A DNA stretch of 64,000 nt from DAOUJI01 sp965237875 (GCA_965237875.1 CBDEGP010000002.1:868001-932000); one strand, 5' to 3'; numbered from the stretch's first letter, positions 1-9,788 are shown. The notes: a model not told the origin generated them from the letters alone. Numbers and translations: made by a program.

Positions 1-37
1 GGAACGGGAGAAGGAGCCGGTCGGCGCTGGGCGCTAG
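1..37 (+). CDS. C-terminal tail of a small protein, cut by the window start
   Basis: Eleven complete codons read EREKEPVGAGR followed by TAG at 35-37. The same ending (EREEELVGAGR*) closes the complete 42-residue gene at 9583-9711, and the DNA after both stops begins CTAGACCGCA. I take this as the end of a paralogous small gene whose body lies outside the window. Its function is unknown. Confidence 0.5.
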   Translation, partial: EREKEPVGAGR

Positions 38-48
38 ACCGCACAAAA

Positions 49-114
49 ACGGGGGAGGCCGCCGCAGACGTTGCGGCGGCCTCCCCCGTCAGTCTATATA
101 TGCGGGCCTTTTTT
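49..114 (+). terminator. Strong hairpin plus T-run after the VGAGR cassette
   Basis: Bases 49-66 pair perfectly with 72-89 (18 bp, GC-rich, 5-base loop). A conserved spacer follows, then GGGCC and six Ts at 109-114. The copy at 9725-9788 has the same layout with an unrelated stem sequence. It fits a rho-independent terminator, although the gap of about 20 bases between stem and T-run is longer than usual, so another structured-RNA role is possible. Confidence 0.6.
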
Positions 115-145
115 GTTGTCCGAAAACATCCCGCCAGCGAATGAG

Positions 146-433
146 CTACTGGCCGGGACCGCTGACGGTCAATTCCAGCCGGTTGGACAGCATCCTGCCG
201 TTCTCGGTGCAGATGGCCCCCGTGGCGTTGCAGTCCGTGGTGACGGGCAGGACCACCGTGACGGTGGCGCTGGAGTCCGGTTCAACGGTAATCCGCCAGT
301 GTATGTTGCTGGGTTTATCCATCCGCTGCGCCTTCTTCACCATCCCTCCTTCCACCGTGAACGCATGGTCCCGCAGGGTCTGGTAGCTCAGCTCGAACTC
401 CTCGCTGAACCGCAGCTCGAAGGTGAGGGGGTT
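146..433 (-). pseudogene. Frameshifted C-terminal module of the giant Ig/LRR protein
   Basis: Read in the frame one base away from the large ORF, this stretch gives the rest of a domain that occurs intact earlier in the same protein, as the LTAELQG...LEIAVQGP module encoded around 800-1090. Shared pieces include NATGAICTENGRMLSNRLEL here and ANQGAICTNDGKRLSTRLEI there. The large frame leaves this homology near 432-436, in the run GAAACCCCCTCACC, and stops at 388. Restoring one base would carry the protein on to TAG at 146-148. The cause is either a real single-base deletion or an assembly error. Confidence 0.7.
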
Positions 434-3400
434 TCCCCGTCATGGTTCTCCGGGGTGTTCTCCAGGCTGGCCGTCAAAGGCTCGGACGGCGCACCGGCCG
501 CGGCGGCAGTGGCCGCACTGGTCAGCGTCTCCTCGTTACCGGCATCGTCAGTGAAGGACACCCGCACCTTGACGGTCTTGCCCTCGTCGTCGGCGGCTAG
601 GGTGTAGGTGGACTCCGTTGCGTCTTGAATGTCGGCCTTCGTGCTCCCGTCGTTCCGAATCCACTGGTAGCTGAAGGTAGCGTTGTCCAGACCGTCGGCG
701 TCGCTGACGCCCGAGGCGGACGCCGTGAGTGTCTCCCCCACTTGGGCCGTCCCGCTGACGGTCGGCATCCCAGTTGCCTCCGAGTTGGCGGGAGCCGGTC
801 CCTGCACTGCAATCTCCAGACGTGTGGATAAACGCTTCCCGTCATTGGTGCAGATCGCTCCTTGATTGGCGCAGTCCGCTGTAGTGGGGAGCACCAGCAC
901 CACGCCGGCATCCGATGCCGGCTGAATCGTAAATTTCCGCAAGTCGTTCCGGCCGTCCACCTGTTGTGCCCTTTTGATCGTCGCGTTGGATACCTGGAAA
1001 GAGTGTTCCTTAAGCGTTGCGTAACCGACGTTCACCGGCTCGCTAAAGAGGATGCGGAAGGTAAACGTCCCTGAACCGTTGTGGCTGTCGGGAACGCCCT
1101 GGAGTTCAGCGGTCAGGGCAGCTTCTACTACAGCCGTGGCCTCGCTGGTCAAAGTTTCCGCATTTCCCCCATCGTCGGTGAAGCTTACCCGCACCTTGAT
1201 GGTCTCGCCCTCGTCGGTGGCCACAGGGGTGTAGGTGGATCTGGCGGCGTCCTCAATGTCCGTGTCCGTTGTTCCGTCGTTGGAGACCCACTGGTATCTG
1301 AAGGTAGCGTTGTCTAGCCCGTCCGAATCGGCGATTCCCGACGTATCCGCCGTCAGTGTCTCGCCTACCTGCGCCGTTCCGGTGATGTTGGGCGCGCCGT
1401 TGGCCAACGTGTTGTTATCCGCCATCCTAATCTCGGCGGCGCCGGACGCTTCGCCAAGATACCCAAAGGGGTCAACTACCGCCTTCACCCTGTACACGTA
1501 AAGTACGCCCGGCTCCACCTCCGTGTCCGTGAAGGTTGGGGAGCTGCTTTGGGTGTATTCCACGTACACCAGCGGTTCGGGTTCGCCCAGTTCCGGCCTG
1601 TGACGCAATATCTGGTAAAGGTCCAATCCAGGATCGTTGTCCGCGTCCTTCCATGTCAGGATTATGGTGTCGAGGGATGCAGTGACAGCGAGGCCGTGCG
1701 GCCGGTCAGTCGGCTCTGCTCCAGCCGCCGTAGCCGCGCTGGTCAGCGTCTCGTCGTTGCCCCCGTCGTCGGTGAAGCTCACCCGAACCCTGACGGTCTT
1801 GCCCTGGTCTTCGGCAACCAGGGTGTAGGTAGAGGCCGTCGCGTCCTGGATGTCCTCATCGGTGTTCCCGTCGTTGCGTATCCACTGGTAGCTGAAGGCC
1901 GCGTTGTCCAGGCCGTCCGAGTCCGCGACTTCCGATGTACCCGCCGTCAGTGTCTCTCCCACTTGCGCCGTGCCGCTGATGGTCGGCGCGCCTGTCGCGT
2001 ACCTGTTCGGCGTCGGCGTCGCCGTAACTTCAGCAACTTCGCCGTCGCCGTTGTGGTTGTAGGCCACGATGCGCACCATGTAGGCGGCGCCGTTGGTCAA
2101 TCCCGTGATCGTGTGCGACAGGCTTCCAAGATCGGTCACCACCGCCTGCCGGGACGAATCGTACCCTTCGGAACCTGACTTCCATTGCACCCTGTAACTT
2201 TCAATCGGCGAGCCGCCGTCGTAAGCCGGCGCTTCCCAGGACAAGACCAGTTCCCCGTCACCGGCTGTGGCGGCCAGCTTGCCCGGCGTCTTGGGCACGC
2301 ATCCACCGTCTCGCCAGGGGTTCCTTTCAACTCCGTTATACCCGTCATGGGCATATCGGGCTATTTTTTCATTGTCGCAGTAGCCCCCGAACGCATTGCG
2401 AAGCCGGTACACGACGGTTGGCCTATAGTTGTCACCGGTAGCCTTAACATCAGCCCATAGTGTTTCCAGATCCGTGTTGCCCTCAGAGTCGTTGTAGGTG
2501 TCAGCGAACCATTGCGGCATCCGGCCGCTAAGCGCGCTGCCCACCACAGAAAGGGCTTCCTGGGTCAGAGAGTCGATATTGCCATCGTCGTTGGTTCCGC
2601 GACATTTTCTCCAGTAGCTCGTGCTGATGGGGCCTAATACGTCTATCGTAGTCATACTAGCGTAAATTTCGCGGCTGACGCATGACGAAACTATACCTTC
2701 CATTCTCTCGAAATATACGTGTGCGATACCCAGAGGAGCGGGGGTCGCCGACAGGTCATTTGTCAAAGTATATACATGAGCCATTTCATGTATGGCAACC
2801 TGTTCGGGCATCAAGCCCTTCGAGTGTGGCAAGTAGCGAATCTCTACCTCCATTCGATATGCTTTGGTTCCTTCCAATCCATGCTCCGAGGAAACAAAGT
2901 GCCTAACAAAGACTCTGCCCGCAAATTTGTTATGGATCATCGCTACAAGTTCAAAGCCCGGCTCATTCATGTATTCCCAGGTTGTACGTAGCCACGGGTG
3001 GTCGCCTTCATGCTTCTCTACAATATCCTTTTCGATCCATGCGTGAAGCTGCGCATTCTTTGAAAGCGGCGTGCCGGTTACCCCGGCCGACGGGGCGCCG
3101 TCGCCCTGACTGTTAATCGCAATGACCCGCACCGTGTGTGCGACGTCGTTGGTCAGTCCGGTGATGATGTATGACAGACTTGCCATGCCGGTAACCGTCG
3201 CCTGCCGGGTTGACGCGGCCGTACCGTCGTACTCCTCGGCGCCGGACTTCCACTGCACCTTGTAACCGGTAATCGTTGAACCGCTGTCGCTGGCCGGCCC
3301 TTCCCAGGAGACTTTCAACTCCCCGCCGTCGCCCGCAGTGACCTTCAGATTCCTGGGCGCGCCCGTCACCGCTGTGTTGGGCCTGGCCGCCACTCTCCTA

Positions 3401-6400
3401 GTCGCCGTGCTGGTAAGCGTCTCCTCGTTGCCCGCGTCGTCGGTGAAGGACACCCTGACCTTGATGGTCTGGCCCTCATTGTCAGCGTCCGGGATATAGG
3501 TTGAGTCCGTCGCGTCCTGGATCTCCTCATCAGCGAGCCACTGGTAAGTGAAGGTCGCGCCGCTCAGCCCGTCGGCGTCGGCGATGCCCGACGTAGAGGC
3601 GGTCAGCGTCTCGCCCACCTGGGCCGTGCCGCTGATGGTGGGAGCTCCCGTGGCAGGAGTGTTGGGCCTGGCCGCAACCTCCGCGGTCGCCCCGCTGGTC
3701 AGCGTCTCCTCGTTGCCAGCGTCGTCGGTGAAGGACACCCGCACCTTGATGGTCTTGCCCTCATCGTCGGCGTCCAGCGTGTAGGTGGAGCCGGCGGCGT
3801 CCTCAATGTCTGTGTCCGTCGTTCCGTCGTTGGAGACCCACTGGTGGTTGAAAGACACGTTGGTAAGCCCATCTGCGTCAGCGATGCCCGACGTGTCCAC
3901 AGTCAGCGTCTCCCCCACCTGCGCCGTGCCACTGATGGTGGGCTGCCCGGTGGCCGGAGAATTGGCCTTTGGCTGAACCGCCTCCGTCGCCTCGCTGGTC
4001 AGCGATTCCTGGTTCTCGGCGTCGTCGGTGAAGGACACCTTCACCCTGATGGTCTTGCCCTCGTCGGCGTCCGCCAGGGTGTAGCTGCTGCTGGTCGCCC
4101 CGGCAATCTCCGCGTCGGCGGCGAGCCACTGGTGGTTGTAGGCCACGTTGCTCAGCCCGTCGGCATCCTCGATGCCCGACGTAGAGGCGGTCAGCGTCTC
4201 GCCCACCTGAGCCGTTCCGGTGATGGTGGGCTGTCCCGTGGCCGGGCTGTTGGGACGGGCCTCCACCTCGTCGGTCGCCACGCTGGTCAGCGATTCCTCA
4301 TTGCCGGCGTCGTCGGTGAAGGTGACGCGCACCTTGACGCTCTTGCCCAGGTAGTCCGGCGTGAGCGTGTAGGTCGAGTCCGTCGCCCCAGCTATGTCCG
4401 AGTCGTCGGCCATCCACTGGTAGGCGAAGCTGGCGTTGTCCAGCCCGTCCTCGTCGGCGATGCCTGAGGTATTGCCCGTCAGGGTCTCGCCCACCTGCGC
4501 CGTCCCGCTGATGGTCGGAACGCCGGTCGCCGGGCTGTTTGGAGCCTCCCCACCTTCGCCCGGAGGCATCCGCACCTCCACGAGGTCCGACGCTGGCCCC
4601 AGGAAGCCGAAGTAATCCTTCACCGCTTTCACGGCAAAGACGTACAGGACCCCCGGTTCTACCGCGCTGTCGGTGAAGGTACGGTCAGCGCTGGGGGTGT
4701 ACTCCACATAGACAAGCCCCTTGTCTTCCCCCAGTTCAGGTCGGTGGCGGAGGATATGGTACGAGCCGTGGCTGCGGTGCGTATCGGGGTCCTGCCAGGT
4801 CAGGGTGATGGCTCCCTCCGCCACGGTGGCCTGGAGGTTGTAGGGTCGGTCGTGTGATTCCGACACGCCCACCGTTTCCGTCGCCTCGCTGGTCAGCGAT
4901 TCCTGGTTCTCGGCGTCGTCGGTGAAGGACACCTTCACCCTGATGGTCTTGCCCTCGTCGGCGTCCACCAGGGTGTAGTTGCTGCTGGTCGCCCCGGCAA
5001 TCTCCGTGTCGGCGGCGAGCCACTGGTAGTTGTAGGCCACGTTGTCCAGCCCGTCGGCGTCCTCGATGGCCGAGGTCTCCGCCGTCAGCGTCTCGCCCAC
5101 CTGCGCCGTCCCGCTGATGGTGGGCTGCCCGGTGGCCGGGGTGTTCTGAGTGGCGGCCTGTCGCTGAGAGGTTAGGGCGACAACAGTCGCGGTGACTTCA
5201 TCGGAGGCCGGGCCATCCCCGACGGCGTTGGTCGCAAGAACTCGGACGGCATATTCCACATCCAGTTCTAGGCCCGATATGGTATGGGTTGTGCTCGTAG
5301 CCGTCGCCTCGGATACATCCTCATCGGTGTCCCAATTGCCGGCCGCCTTTTTCCACTGCACCGTGTAGGTAGTAATCGGCGAGCCGCCGTCCCCGACTGC
5401 TCCGCTTTCCCACAGACTAAGCGGGTCCCACCAGGGGGCATCCCATTGAATACCCAATGCACCCGTGGCCGAGGGAGAGGCACTAAGGTTCTCTGGAGCG
5501 TCTGGGATCGTCGCCGCCACCGTAGCCGTCGTCACACTCCCGTGCTCGTGGCTAGCTCTGTCATCGACGAAAAACCATTGCACTCTCAGTGTCTTGTCCG
5601 CGTCGCCAGGCTGGACCGTGTAGCCTCCAAAGCCCATGAAAAGAAGCTGCCCACCTTGACCCTCAATGTAGCCGGCATGCCAGGTGAAGCTGAAAGTCGC
5701 ATTCTCCATCCCATCAGCGTCGGAGATGCCTGAGGTGTCAACCGTAAGCGTCTCGCCCACCTGGACAGTGCCAACAATGACAGGGGCTCCTTGGGCGGGG
5801 TTGTTGGCACTGGGGGTCGTGGCGGGAGCCACGGCGGTACTCGGAGCGCTGATTAACGTCTCGTCGTTACCCGCATCGTCAGTGAAGAACACCCTAACCT
5901 TCAGTGTCTTGCCCTCGTCCGCGGCCACGAGGGTATAGGTATCGCTGGTCGCATCCGATATGTTCGTATCTGTGGTCCCGTCGCTCCGTATCCACTGGTA
6001 GGTGAAGGTCGGGTCAGTCAGCCCATTTGCATCGCGGATGTACGAGCTATAGTCGGTTATTGCTCTCAGGGTATTGCCAACTTTGACAGTGCCTCTGATG
6101 AGGGGCGCGCCTGTCGCCGGGCTGTTGAGGCTGTCGGCAGCCACCACAGGGGCTGTAGGCGCGCTCACCAGCGACTCGGGAAAACCGTCGTTGTCTCTAA
6201 ATGACAGGCGCACCTTTATGGTCTTGCCAACGTCAGTGGACTTGACCATGTAGGACCTGCCTGCTTCACCCTCAACCTCTGTGTCATCCACAAGCCACTG
6301 CCACTGTACGTCGCTCATGTTCTCTGTGCCATTGCCGTCAAAGATGCCGTGGGTACCCGCAGTTAGCCGCTCCCCCACCCGCGGTATTCCGTGTATGACA

Positions 6401-8664
6401 GGCGCCCCTTCCGCCGGTCTGGGAGCATAGGTAATGGGCCCAAACGCATCGCTCGCTACCCTCTCCCAGTTCCCGCCGTCATCCATAAAGGTGACATAGA
6501 CCTTTATGGTGTCGCCTCTATTGCTCGTGAAAATACGATTTGTGGAATCGTACGAATCCACGAACTCTCCGCGGTCTGAGGTGTATGTCCACGTATAGGC
6601 GAATTCCGCGCCAGTCATACCGTTCTCGTCGGCAATGTTAGACAGGTCCGCTTGCAGGATTTCGAAAGTTTTGACGTACGTTTTACCGATGACCACCGGT
6701 TGTCCGGTCGCCGGCACGTTGGGGGCCGATTCCACGTTAGCTGTCGCCTCGCTGGTCAGCATCTCATGATTCCCGGCGTCGTCCGCGAAAGTCACGAGCA
6801 CCTTGACCTGTGTTCCCACAACAGAAGCAACGAGCGTGTAGGTGGAGCCGGTCGCGCCTTCAATGTCCCTGTCAGTCGTCCCATCGCTGGAAGCCCACTG
6901 GTACTCGAACGTCACGTTCGTCAACCCGTCTTGGTCCGCAATGGCTGACGTGGAAGCGGCCAGTGTCTGGCCCACCTGTGCTGTCCCAGTGGTAGTGGGA
7001 GCTCCGGTCGCCAAGTGATTGTCGCTATTTGCGTTCGCCAGGGTTAGTGGAGTGCCGCGCCGGACGGCGATACCGGAGATGTAGGTGGCATCGAACTCTG
7101 CCGAAACTACTCTAACCGCAGTAGCCCCATCTCCGGCGGGAGACACATCTATTTTCTCGCTGCTGTTGCTGCCGGCTGGCAACGTCACTTCCGTGGCGGA
7201 AAGCGCCCCTCCTTCAGCTTCCAAGGTCAAATGTATGTCGAAGGGGGTTGCGTCTGACACATTGACAACAACGGAGCCATCGTCGTTACGCGCTACTTCC
7301 AGACCGAAAACAAACGGGGCTCCTGGGTTACCACCCAGCAACAGCCTTCTCAGACTGGTCGTGTGCTGGAAAAGGTCGGCCGGCAGAGAGGCCAATTCGT
7401 TACCGTTGAGAACCAACGACTCGAGATTGGTGAGGCTGTCGAATATCCCGCCCGGCAGAGAGGCCAGTTCGTTACCACCGAGACCCAACCACTCAAGGTT
7501 GGTGAGGTTGTCGAACAGTCCGTCCGGAAGCGCGGTCAACTCATCCCCACCCAAGGACAATGTTTCGAGATTGGTGAGGTTGTCTAACAGCCCTTCCGGC
7601 AACGTGGTCAAGTTGGCATTTACCTTTAAGACCCTTAGGTTGGTGAGGTTATCGAACGCTCCTTCCGGCAGTGCGGTCAAGGGATTGCCGTACAGTTCTA
7701 GATGACGGAGTTTGGTCAGGCTGTCGAAGACGTCATCCGGCAGTGCGGTCAAGGGATTGCCGGACAGTTCTAGATGACGGAGTTTGGTCAGGCTGTCGAA
7801 GACGTCATCCGGCAGTTGCGTAAAGCCACTGCTTCGCAGGTCCAACTCCGTCAGGTTGGACAGGTTGTCAAACGCTCCGTCTGGAAGTGCGTTCAGGCTG
7901 CGGTTCCCAGTCAAGTCCAGAGACGTCAACCTCGTGAGGTTATCGAATACTCCCTCAGGTAATCCGGTCAAGTTTGTCCTACTCAGCGTAAGCCTTCTAA
8001 GCGCCGTAAGGTCGTCGAATAGTCCATCCGGCAGTTCTGAGATGGGGCCTGTCACTTCGAGGGTCTCAAGGTTGGTGAGGCCATCCAAATCACCTGGTCT
8101 CAGCGAGTCGAAGTCGGGTGGGGGAATGCTCCCGGGAATTCCATGCAATAACATGAATGTCACCGACGTCAGGTGAGCGTCGGTGACAATGGCACAATCA
8201 ACAAAACTATCGAAATCGACATCGACCATACGGAGAAGACGTTTACGGACAGCCGGAGTCCGCCCGCAGATGCCCGCGTCTTCCGCGACCACCTCCACTG
8301 TCGGCTCACTGGTGACAGATTCCTCGTTGCCGCCATTGTCCGTGAAGGCGACCCTTACCTTGAAAGTCTTTCCCTCGTCGGACGGCCGCAAAACGTAGGT
8401 GCGGCCCGTCTCCCCTTCTATGTCCGTATCCGTGGAACCGTCGTTTGAAACCCATTGGTAGGTGAAGCTGACATCATCCATGCCATCCTCGTCTTCAATG
8501 GCCGTTGTGTAGGCCCGGAGGGTCTGCGTCACTCGAGGGGTTACGGGCACGGGCCACATGGATATGGTGGGCTGTCCGGTCACTGGGGAGTTGGCTTGCG
8601 CTGAGGCCATAGGCGTGCCGCTCAGCAAGGTTCCCGTTACGACCAGCATGACCAAGGCGGCCAT
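388..8664 (-). CDS. Giant secreted multidomain surface protein (Ig-like, LRR, FN3, metalloprotease-like)
   Basis: A 2,758-residue frame with an N-terminal signal peptide (hydrophobic run, likely cut after ASA at about residue 23). Domains in order: an Ig-like repeat (about 25-130); leucine-rich repeats of the 'LPdglFdnLTnLe.L.L.gN' type (about 195-445); then further Ig-like repeats, 14 in total, each opening like ATGQPTISGTAQVGETLTA, with fibronectin-III-like modules interspersed. A distinct region at about 1865-2125 carries HEMAH at residues 1959-1963 (bases 2776-2790), an HExxH zinc-protease signature. The build suggests an adhesin or extracellular interaction protein. The annotated ATG has no good ribosome site; an in-frame CTG at 8704-8706 lies just after AGAAGG and would give a more basic signal peptide. 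The C-terminus is frameshifted (see 146-433). No sortase motif or membrane anchor is visible. Confidence 0.85.
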   Translation of the reverse strand: MAALVMLVVTGTLLSGTPMASAQANSPVTGQPTISMWPVPVTPRVTQTLRAYTTAIEDEDGMDDVSFTYQWVSNDGSTDTDIEGETGRTYVLRPSDEGKTFKVRVAFTDNGGNEESVTSEPTVEVVAEDAGICGRTPAVRKRLLRMVDVDFDSFVDCAIVTDAHLTSVTFMLLHGIPGSIPPPDFDSLRPGDLDGLTNLETLEVTGPISELPDGLFDDLTALRRLTLSRTNLTGLPEGVFDNLTRLTSLDLTGNRSLNALPDGAFDNLSNLTELDLRSSGFTQLPDDVFDSLTKLRHLELSGNPLTALPDDVFDSLTKLRHLELYGNPLTALPEGAFDNLTNLRVLKVNANLTTLPEGLLDNLTNLETLSLGGDELTALPDGLFDNLTNLEWLGLGGNELASLPGGIFDSLTNLESLVLNGNELASLPADLFQHTTSLRRLLLGGNPGAPFVFGLEVARNDDGSVVVNVSDATPFDIHLTLEAEGGALSATEVTLPAGSNSSEKIDVSPAGDGATAVRVVSAEFDATYISGIAVRRGTPLTLANANSDNHLATGAPTTTGTAQVGQTLAASTSAIADQDGLTNVTFEYQWASSDGTTDRDIEGATGSTYTLVASVVGTQVKVLVTFADDAGNHEMLTSEATANVESAPNVPATGQPVVIGKTYVKTFEILQADLSNIADENGMTGAEFAYTWTYTSDRGEFVDSYDSTNRIFTSNRGDTIKVYVTFMDDGGNWERVASDAFGPITYAPRPAEGAPVIHGIPRVGERLTAGTHGIFDGNGTENMSDVQWQWLVDDTEVEGEAGRSYMVKSTDVGKTIKVRLSFRDNDGFPESLVSAPTAPVVAADSLNSPATGAPLIRGTVKVGNTLRAITDYSSYIRDANGLTDPTFTYQWIRSDGTTDTNISDATSDTYTLVAADEGKTLKVRVFFTDDAGNDETLISAPSTAVAPATTPSANNPAQGAPVIVGTVQVGETLTVDTSGISDADGMENATFSFTWHAGYIEGQGGQLLFMGFGGYTVQPGDADKTLRVQWFFVDDRASHEHGSVTTATVAATIPDAPENLSASPSATGALGIQWDAPWWDPLSLWESGAVGDGGSPITTYTVQWKKAAGNWDTDEDVSEATATSTTHTISGLELDVEYAVRVLATNAVGDGPASDEVTATVVALTSQRQAATQNTPATGQPTISGTAQVGETLTAETSAIEDADGLDNVAYNYQWLAADTEIAGATSSNYTLVDADEGKTIRVKVSFTDDAENQESLTSEATETVGVSESHDRPYNLQATVAEGAITLTWQDPDTHRSHGSYHILRHRPELGEDKGLVYVEYTPSADRTFTDSAVEPGVLYVFAVKAVKDYFGFLGPASDLVEVRMPPGEGGEAPNSPATGVPTISGTAQVGETLTGNTSGIADEDGLDNASFAYQWMADDSDIAGATDSTYTLTPDYLGKSVKVRVTFTDDAGNEESLTSVATDEVEARPNSPATGQPTITGTAQVGETLTASTSGIEDADGLSNVAYNHQWLAADAEIAGATSSSYTLADADEGKTIRVKVSFTDDAENQESLTSEATEAVQPKANSPATGQPTISGTAQVGETLTVDTSGIADADGLTNVSFNHQWVSNDGTTDTDIEDAAGSTYTLDADDEGKTIKVRVSFTDDAGNEETLTSGATAEVAARPNTPATGAPTISGTAQVGETLTASTSGIADADGLSGATFTYQWLADEEIQDATDSTYIPDADNEGQTIKVRVSFTDDAGNEETLTSTATRRVAARPNTAVTGAPRNLKVTAGDGGELKVSWEGPASDSGSTITGYKVQWKSGAEEYDGTAASTRQATVTGMASLSYIITGLTNDVAHTVRVIAINSQGDGAPSAGVTGTPLSKNAQLHAWIEKDIVEKHEGDHPWLRTTWEYMNEPGFELVAMIHNKFAGRVFVRHFVSSEHGLEGTKAYRMEVEIRYLPHSKGLMPEQVAIHEMAHVYTLTNDLSATPAPLGIAHVYFERMEGIVSSCVSREIYASMTTIDVLGPISTSYWRKCRGTNDDGNIDSLTQEALSVVGSALSGRMPQWFADTYNDSEGNTDLETLWADVKATGDNYRPTVVYRLRNAFGGYCDNEKIARYAHDGYNGVERNPWRDGGCVPKTPGKLAATAGDGELVLSWEAPAYDGGSPIESYRVQWKSGSEGYDSSRQAVVTDLGSLSHTITGLTNGAAYMVRIVAYNHNGDGEVAEVTATPTPNRYATGAPTISGTAQVGETLTAGTSEVADSDGLDNAAFSYQWIRNDGNTDEDIQDATASTYTLVAEDQGKTVRVRVSFTDDGGNDETLTSAATAAGAEPTDRPHGLAVTASLDTIILTWKDADNDPGLDLYQILRHRPELGEPEPLVYVEYTQSSSPTFTDTEVEPGVLYVYRVKAVVDPFGYLGEASGAAEIRMADNNTLANGAPNITGTAQVGETLTADTSGIADSDGLDNATFRYQWVSNDGTTDTDIEDAARSTYTPVATDEGETIKVRVSFTDDGGNAETLTSEATAVVEAALTAELQGVPDSHNGSGTFTFRILFSEPVNVGYATLKEHSFQVSNATIKRAQQVDGRNDLRKFTIQPASDAGVVLVLPTTADCANQGAICTNDGKRLSTRLEIAVQGPAPANSEATGMPTVSGTAQVGETLTASASGVSDADGLDNATFSYQWIRNDGSTKADIQDATESTYTLAADDEGKTVKVRVSFTDDAGNEETLTSAATAAAAGAPSEPLTASLENTPENHDGETPSPSSCGSARSSS
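7669..7812 (-). repeat. Recent 72-bp tandem duplication of one LRR unit
   Basis: Units 7669-7740 and 7741-7812 differ at one base (TAC versus GAC) and each encodes one 24-residue leucine-rich repeat. The near-identity marks a recent in-frame duplication, so LRR copy number is probably still changing. Confidence 0.9.
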
Positions 8665-8821
8665 TGCCAGCGAAGCCCTTGCTAGGAGGGTTCGGGGGTG
8701 CTGCAGTTTCCTTCTTATGTCTTACCTCGCAAGCATTGGGTTACGTGAATCTCTTCGAAGGCAGTGGTCGGTTGTCTCGGCGTTCAGTCCTACATGGGTA
8801 TGTGAAGCGGAGGTTCCCTGC

Positions 8822-9157
8822 TCATTCGTATTGACGCTGAACTGATCGCAGCTGTGACCCCGACTCTTTCCCCGGCAAGTGAGTGCCTGCCGCGACGAGC
8901 AATGCCGTGAGCGTGACGACCAGCGCCCCGGCAAGGAACAGCGCCGACGCGACGGTTGCCGCTAATGGAATCGGAGCCAGCCTGAGTGAGAGAATCACGA
9001 CGCGGCTCCGGGTTATCTGACGAAAATCGGGGGGGGGGGTAGAACGGCTGAGCGCAGAAACCCACAGCGGGGCGTACGGAACAGGCAGGGCCGGTTCACT
9101 CGCTATTGTTAGTGCGCATAGGAGCCCAGCGAACGACAAGCGAATAGCTCCCTTCAA
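8822..9157 (-). CDS. Possible small membrane protein spanning a G11 homopolymer
   Basis: A 111-residue frame with two hydrophobic stretches: an N-terminal signal-like segment (about 5-30) and a membrane-like segment PIPLAATVASALFLAGALVV (about 62-81) continuing to TALLVAAG. The frame crosses an 11-base G run at 9029-9039 (C run on the coding strand), so its reading would be lost by slippage there. No family is recognised and no strong ribosome site is seen. It could be a chance frame in the leader region of the giant surface gene. Confidence 0.3.
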   Translation of the reverse strand: MKGAIRLSFAGLLCALTIASEPALPVPYAPLWVSALSRSTPPPDFRQITRSRVVILSLRLAPIPLAATVASALFLAGALVVTLTALLVAAGTHLPGKESGSQLRSVQRQYE

Positions 9158-9158
9158 T

Positions 9159-9180
9159 GGTCAGGCATCGGTCAGGCATC
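9159..9180. repeat. Two tandem copies of GGTCAGGCATC
   Basis: An 11-base word repeated head to tail immediately upstream of the 8822-9157 frame. Its role is unknown; it may be a small slippage product or a regulatory half-site pair. Confidence 0.45.
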
Positions 9181-9582
9181 CGACATTTTACTCCATCACG
9201 CAGGTCTTTGTGAACTCATTGACCGGCCTATGGCCTCGTTCAACCCGTCGCAGGGAGCAGTGAAGGGGACTGCCTCGATGATCCTGTGAACACATCGCGG
9301 CGAATGCCGCCGCCGAAACCGCCATGACCGGGCTTGTCTTCATCAAGGTGCAGCCCCGATAATGAGGGCTAGGGTCACGCCCGCGTCCGTCAACAGCTGC
9401 TGGGGCGGCGCAACCGGGGGCGCTCTACCGGACCCAATCTTTCGATGCGATGAACGAACCTCCGGCCCCGTCGGGTCAAAGGCTCGTTTCTCCCGACCGG
9501 CTTCCGGCTCCCTAAAGCGTGACCTCCCAGCGGAAAGTTCTCCCGGAGCCGCAGCAGTCGCTGTTCCCCTGGGGCGGAGCTC
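9181..9582. other. Spacer with a possible decayed frame before the VGAGR gene
   Basis: No convincing gene. Bases 9519-9585 read TSQRKVLPEPQQSLFPWGGA on the plus strand, a natural-looking peptide that runs out of frame into the start of the small gene at 9583. This may be the remnant or a coupled leader of the small cassette. Confidence 0.35.
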
Positions 9583-9711
9583 ATGGCCGAGGAGCCGGTC
9601 AAGCCCAAGGGCCGCAACCGCAAGCCCCAGCCCACAACCGCGTCACTCTTCGAGTGGGTGCTGACCCTGGAGCAGGAACGGGAGGAGGAGTTGGTCGGCG
9701 CGGGGCGCTAG
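9583..9711 (+). CDS. 42-residue basic/acidic small protein, 'VGAGR' family
   Basis: ATG to TAG, 42 residues. A Lys/Arg/Pro-rich N-terminus (EEPVKPKGRNRKPQP) is followed by a short amphipathic helix (SLFEWVLTLEQEREEEL) and the ending VGAGR. It is not in any family I can name. The C-terminal residues and the bases after the stop recur at the window start, which shows it is a multicopy cassette. GGGGCGGAGC 5 to 14 bases upstream is only a weak ribosome site. It is followed directly by a strong hairpin. Confidence 0.5.
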   Translation: MAEEPVKPKGRNRKPQPTTASLFEWVLTLEQEREEELVGAGR

Positions 9712-9724
9712 ACCGCAAATGCAA

Positions 9725-9788
9725 CAGGGGCAGCCATCGTATTCCAACGATGGCTGCCCCTGCCTGTCCATGTATGGGGCCTTTTTTT
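9725..9788 (+). terminator. Hairpin plus T-run after the 42-residue gene
   Basis: 9725-9740 (CAGGGGCAGCCATCGT) pairs perfectly with 9747-9762 (16 bp, 6-base loop). GGGGCC and seven Ts at 9782-9788 follow. Flanks match the element at 49-114 but the stem sequence does not, so pairing rather than sequence has been kept. Confidence 0.65.
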
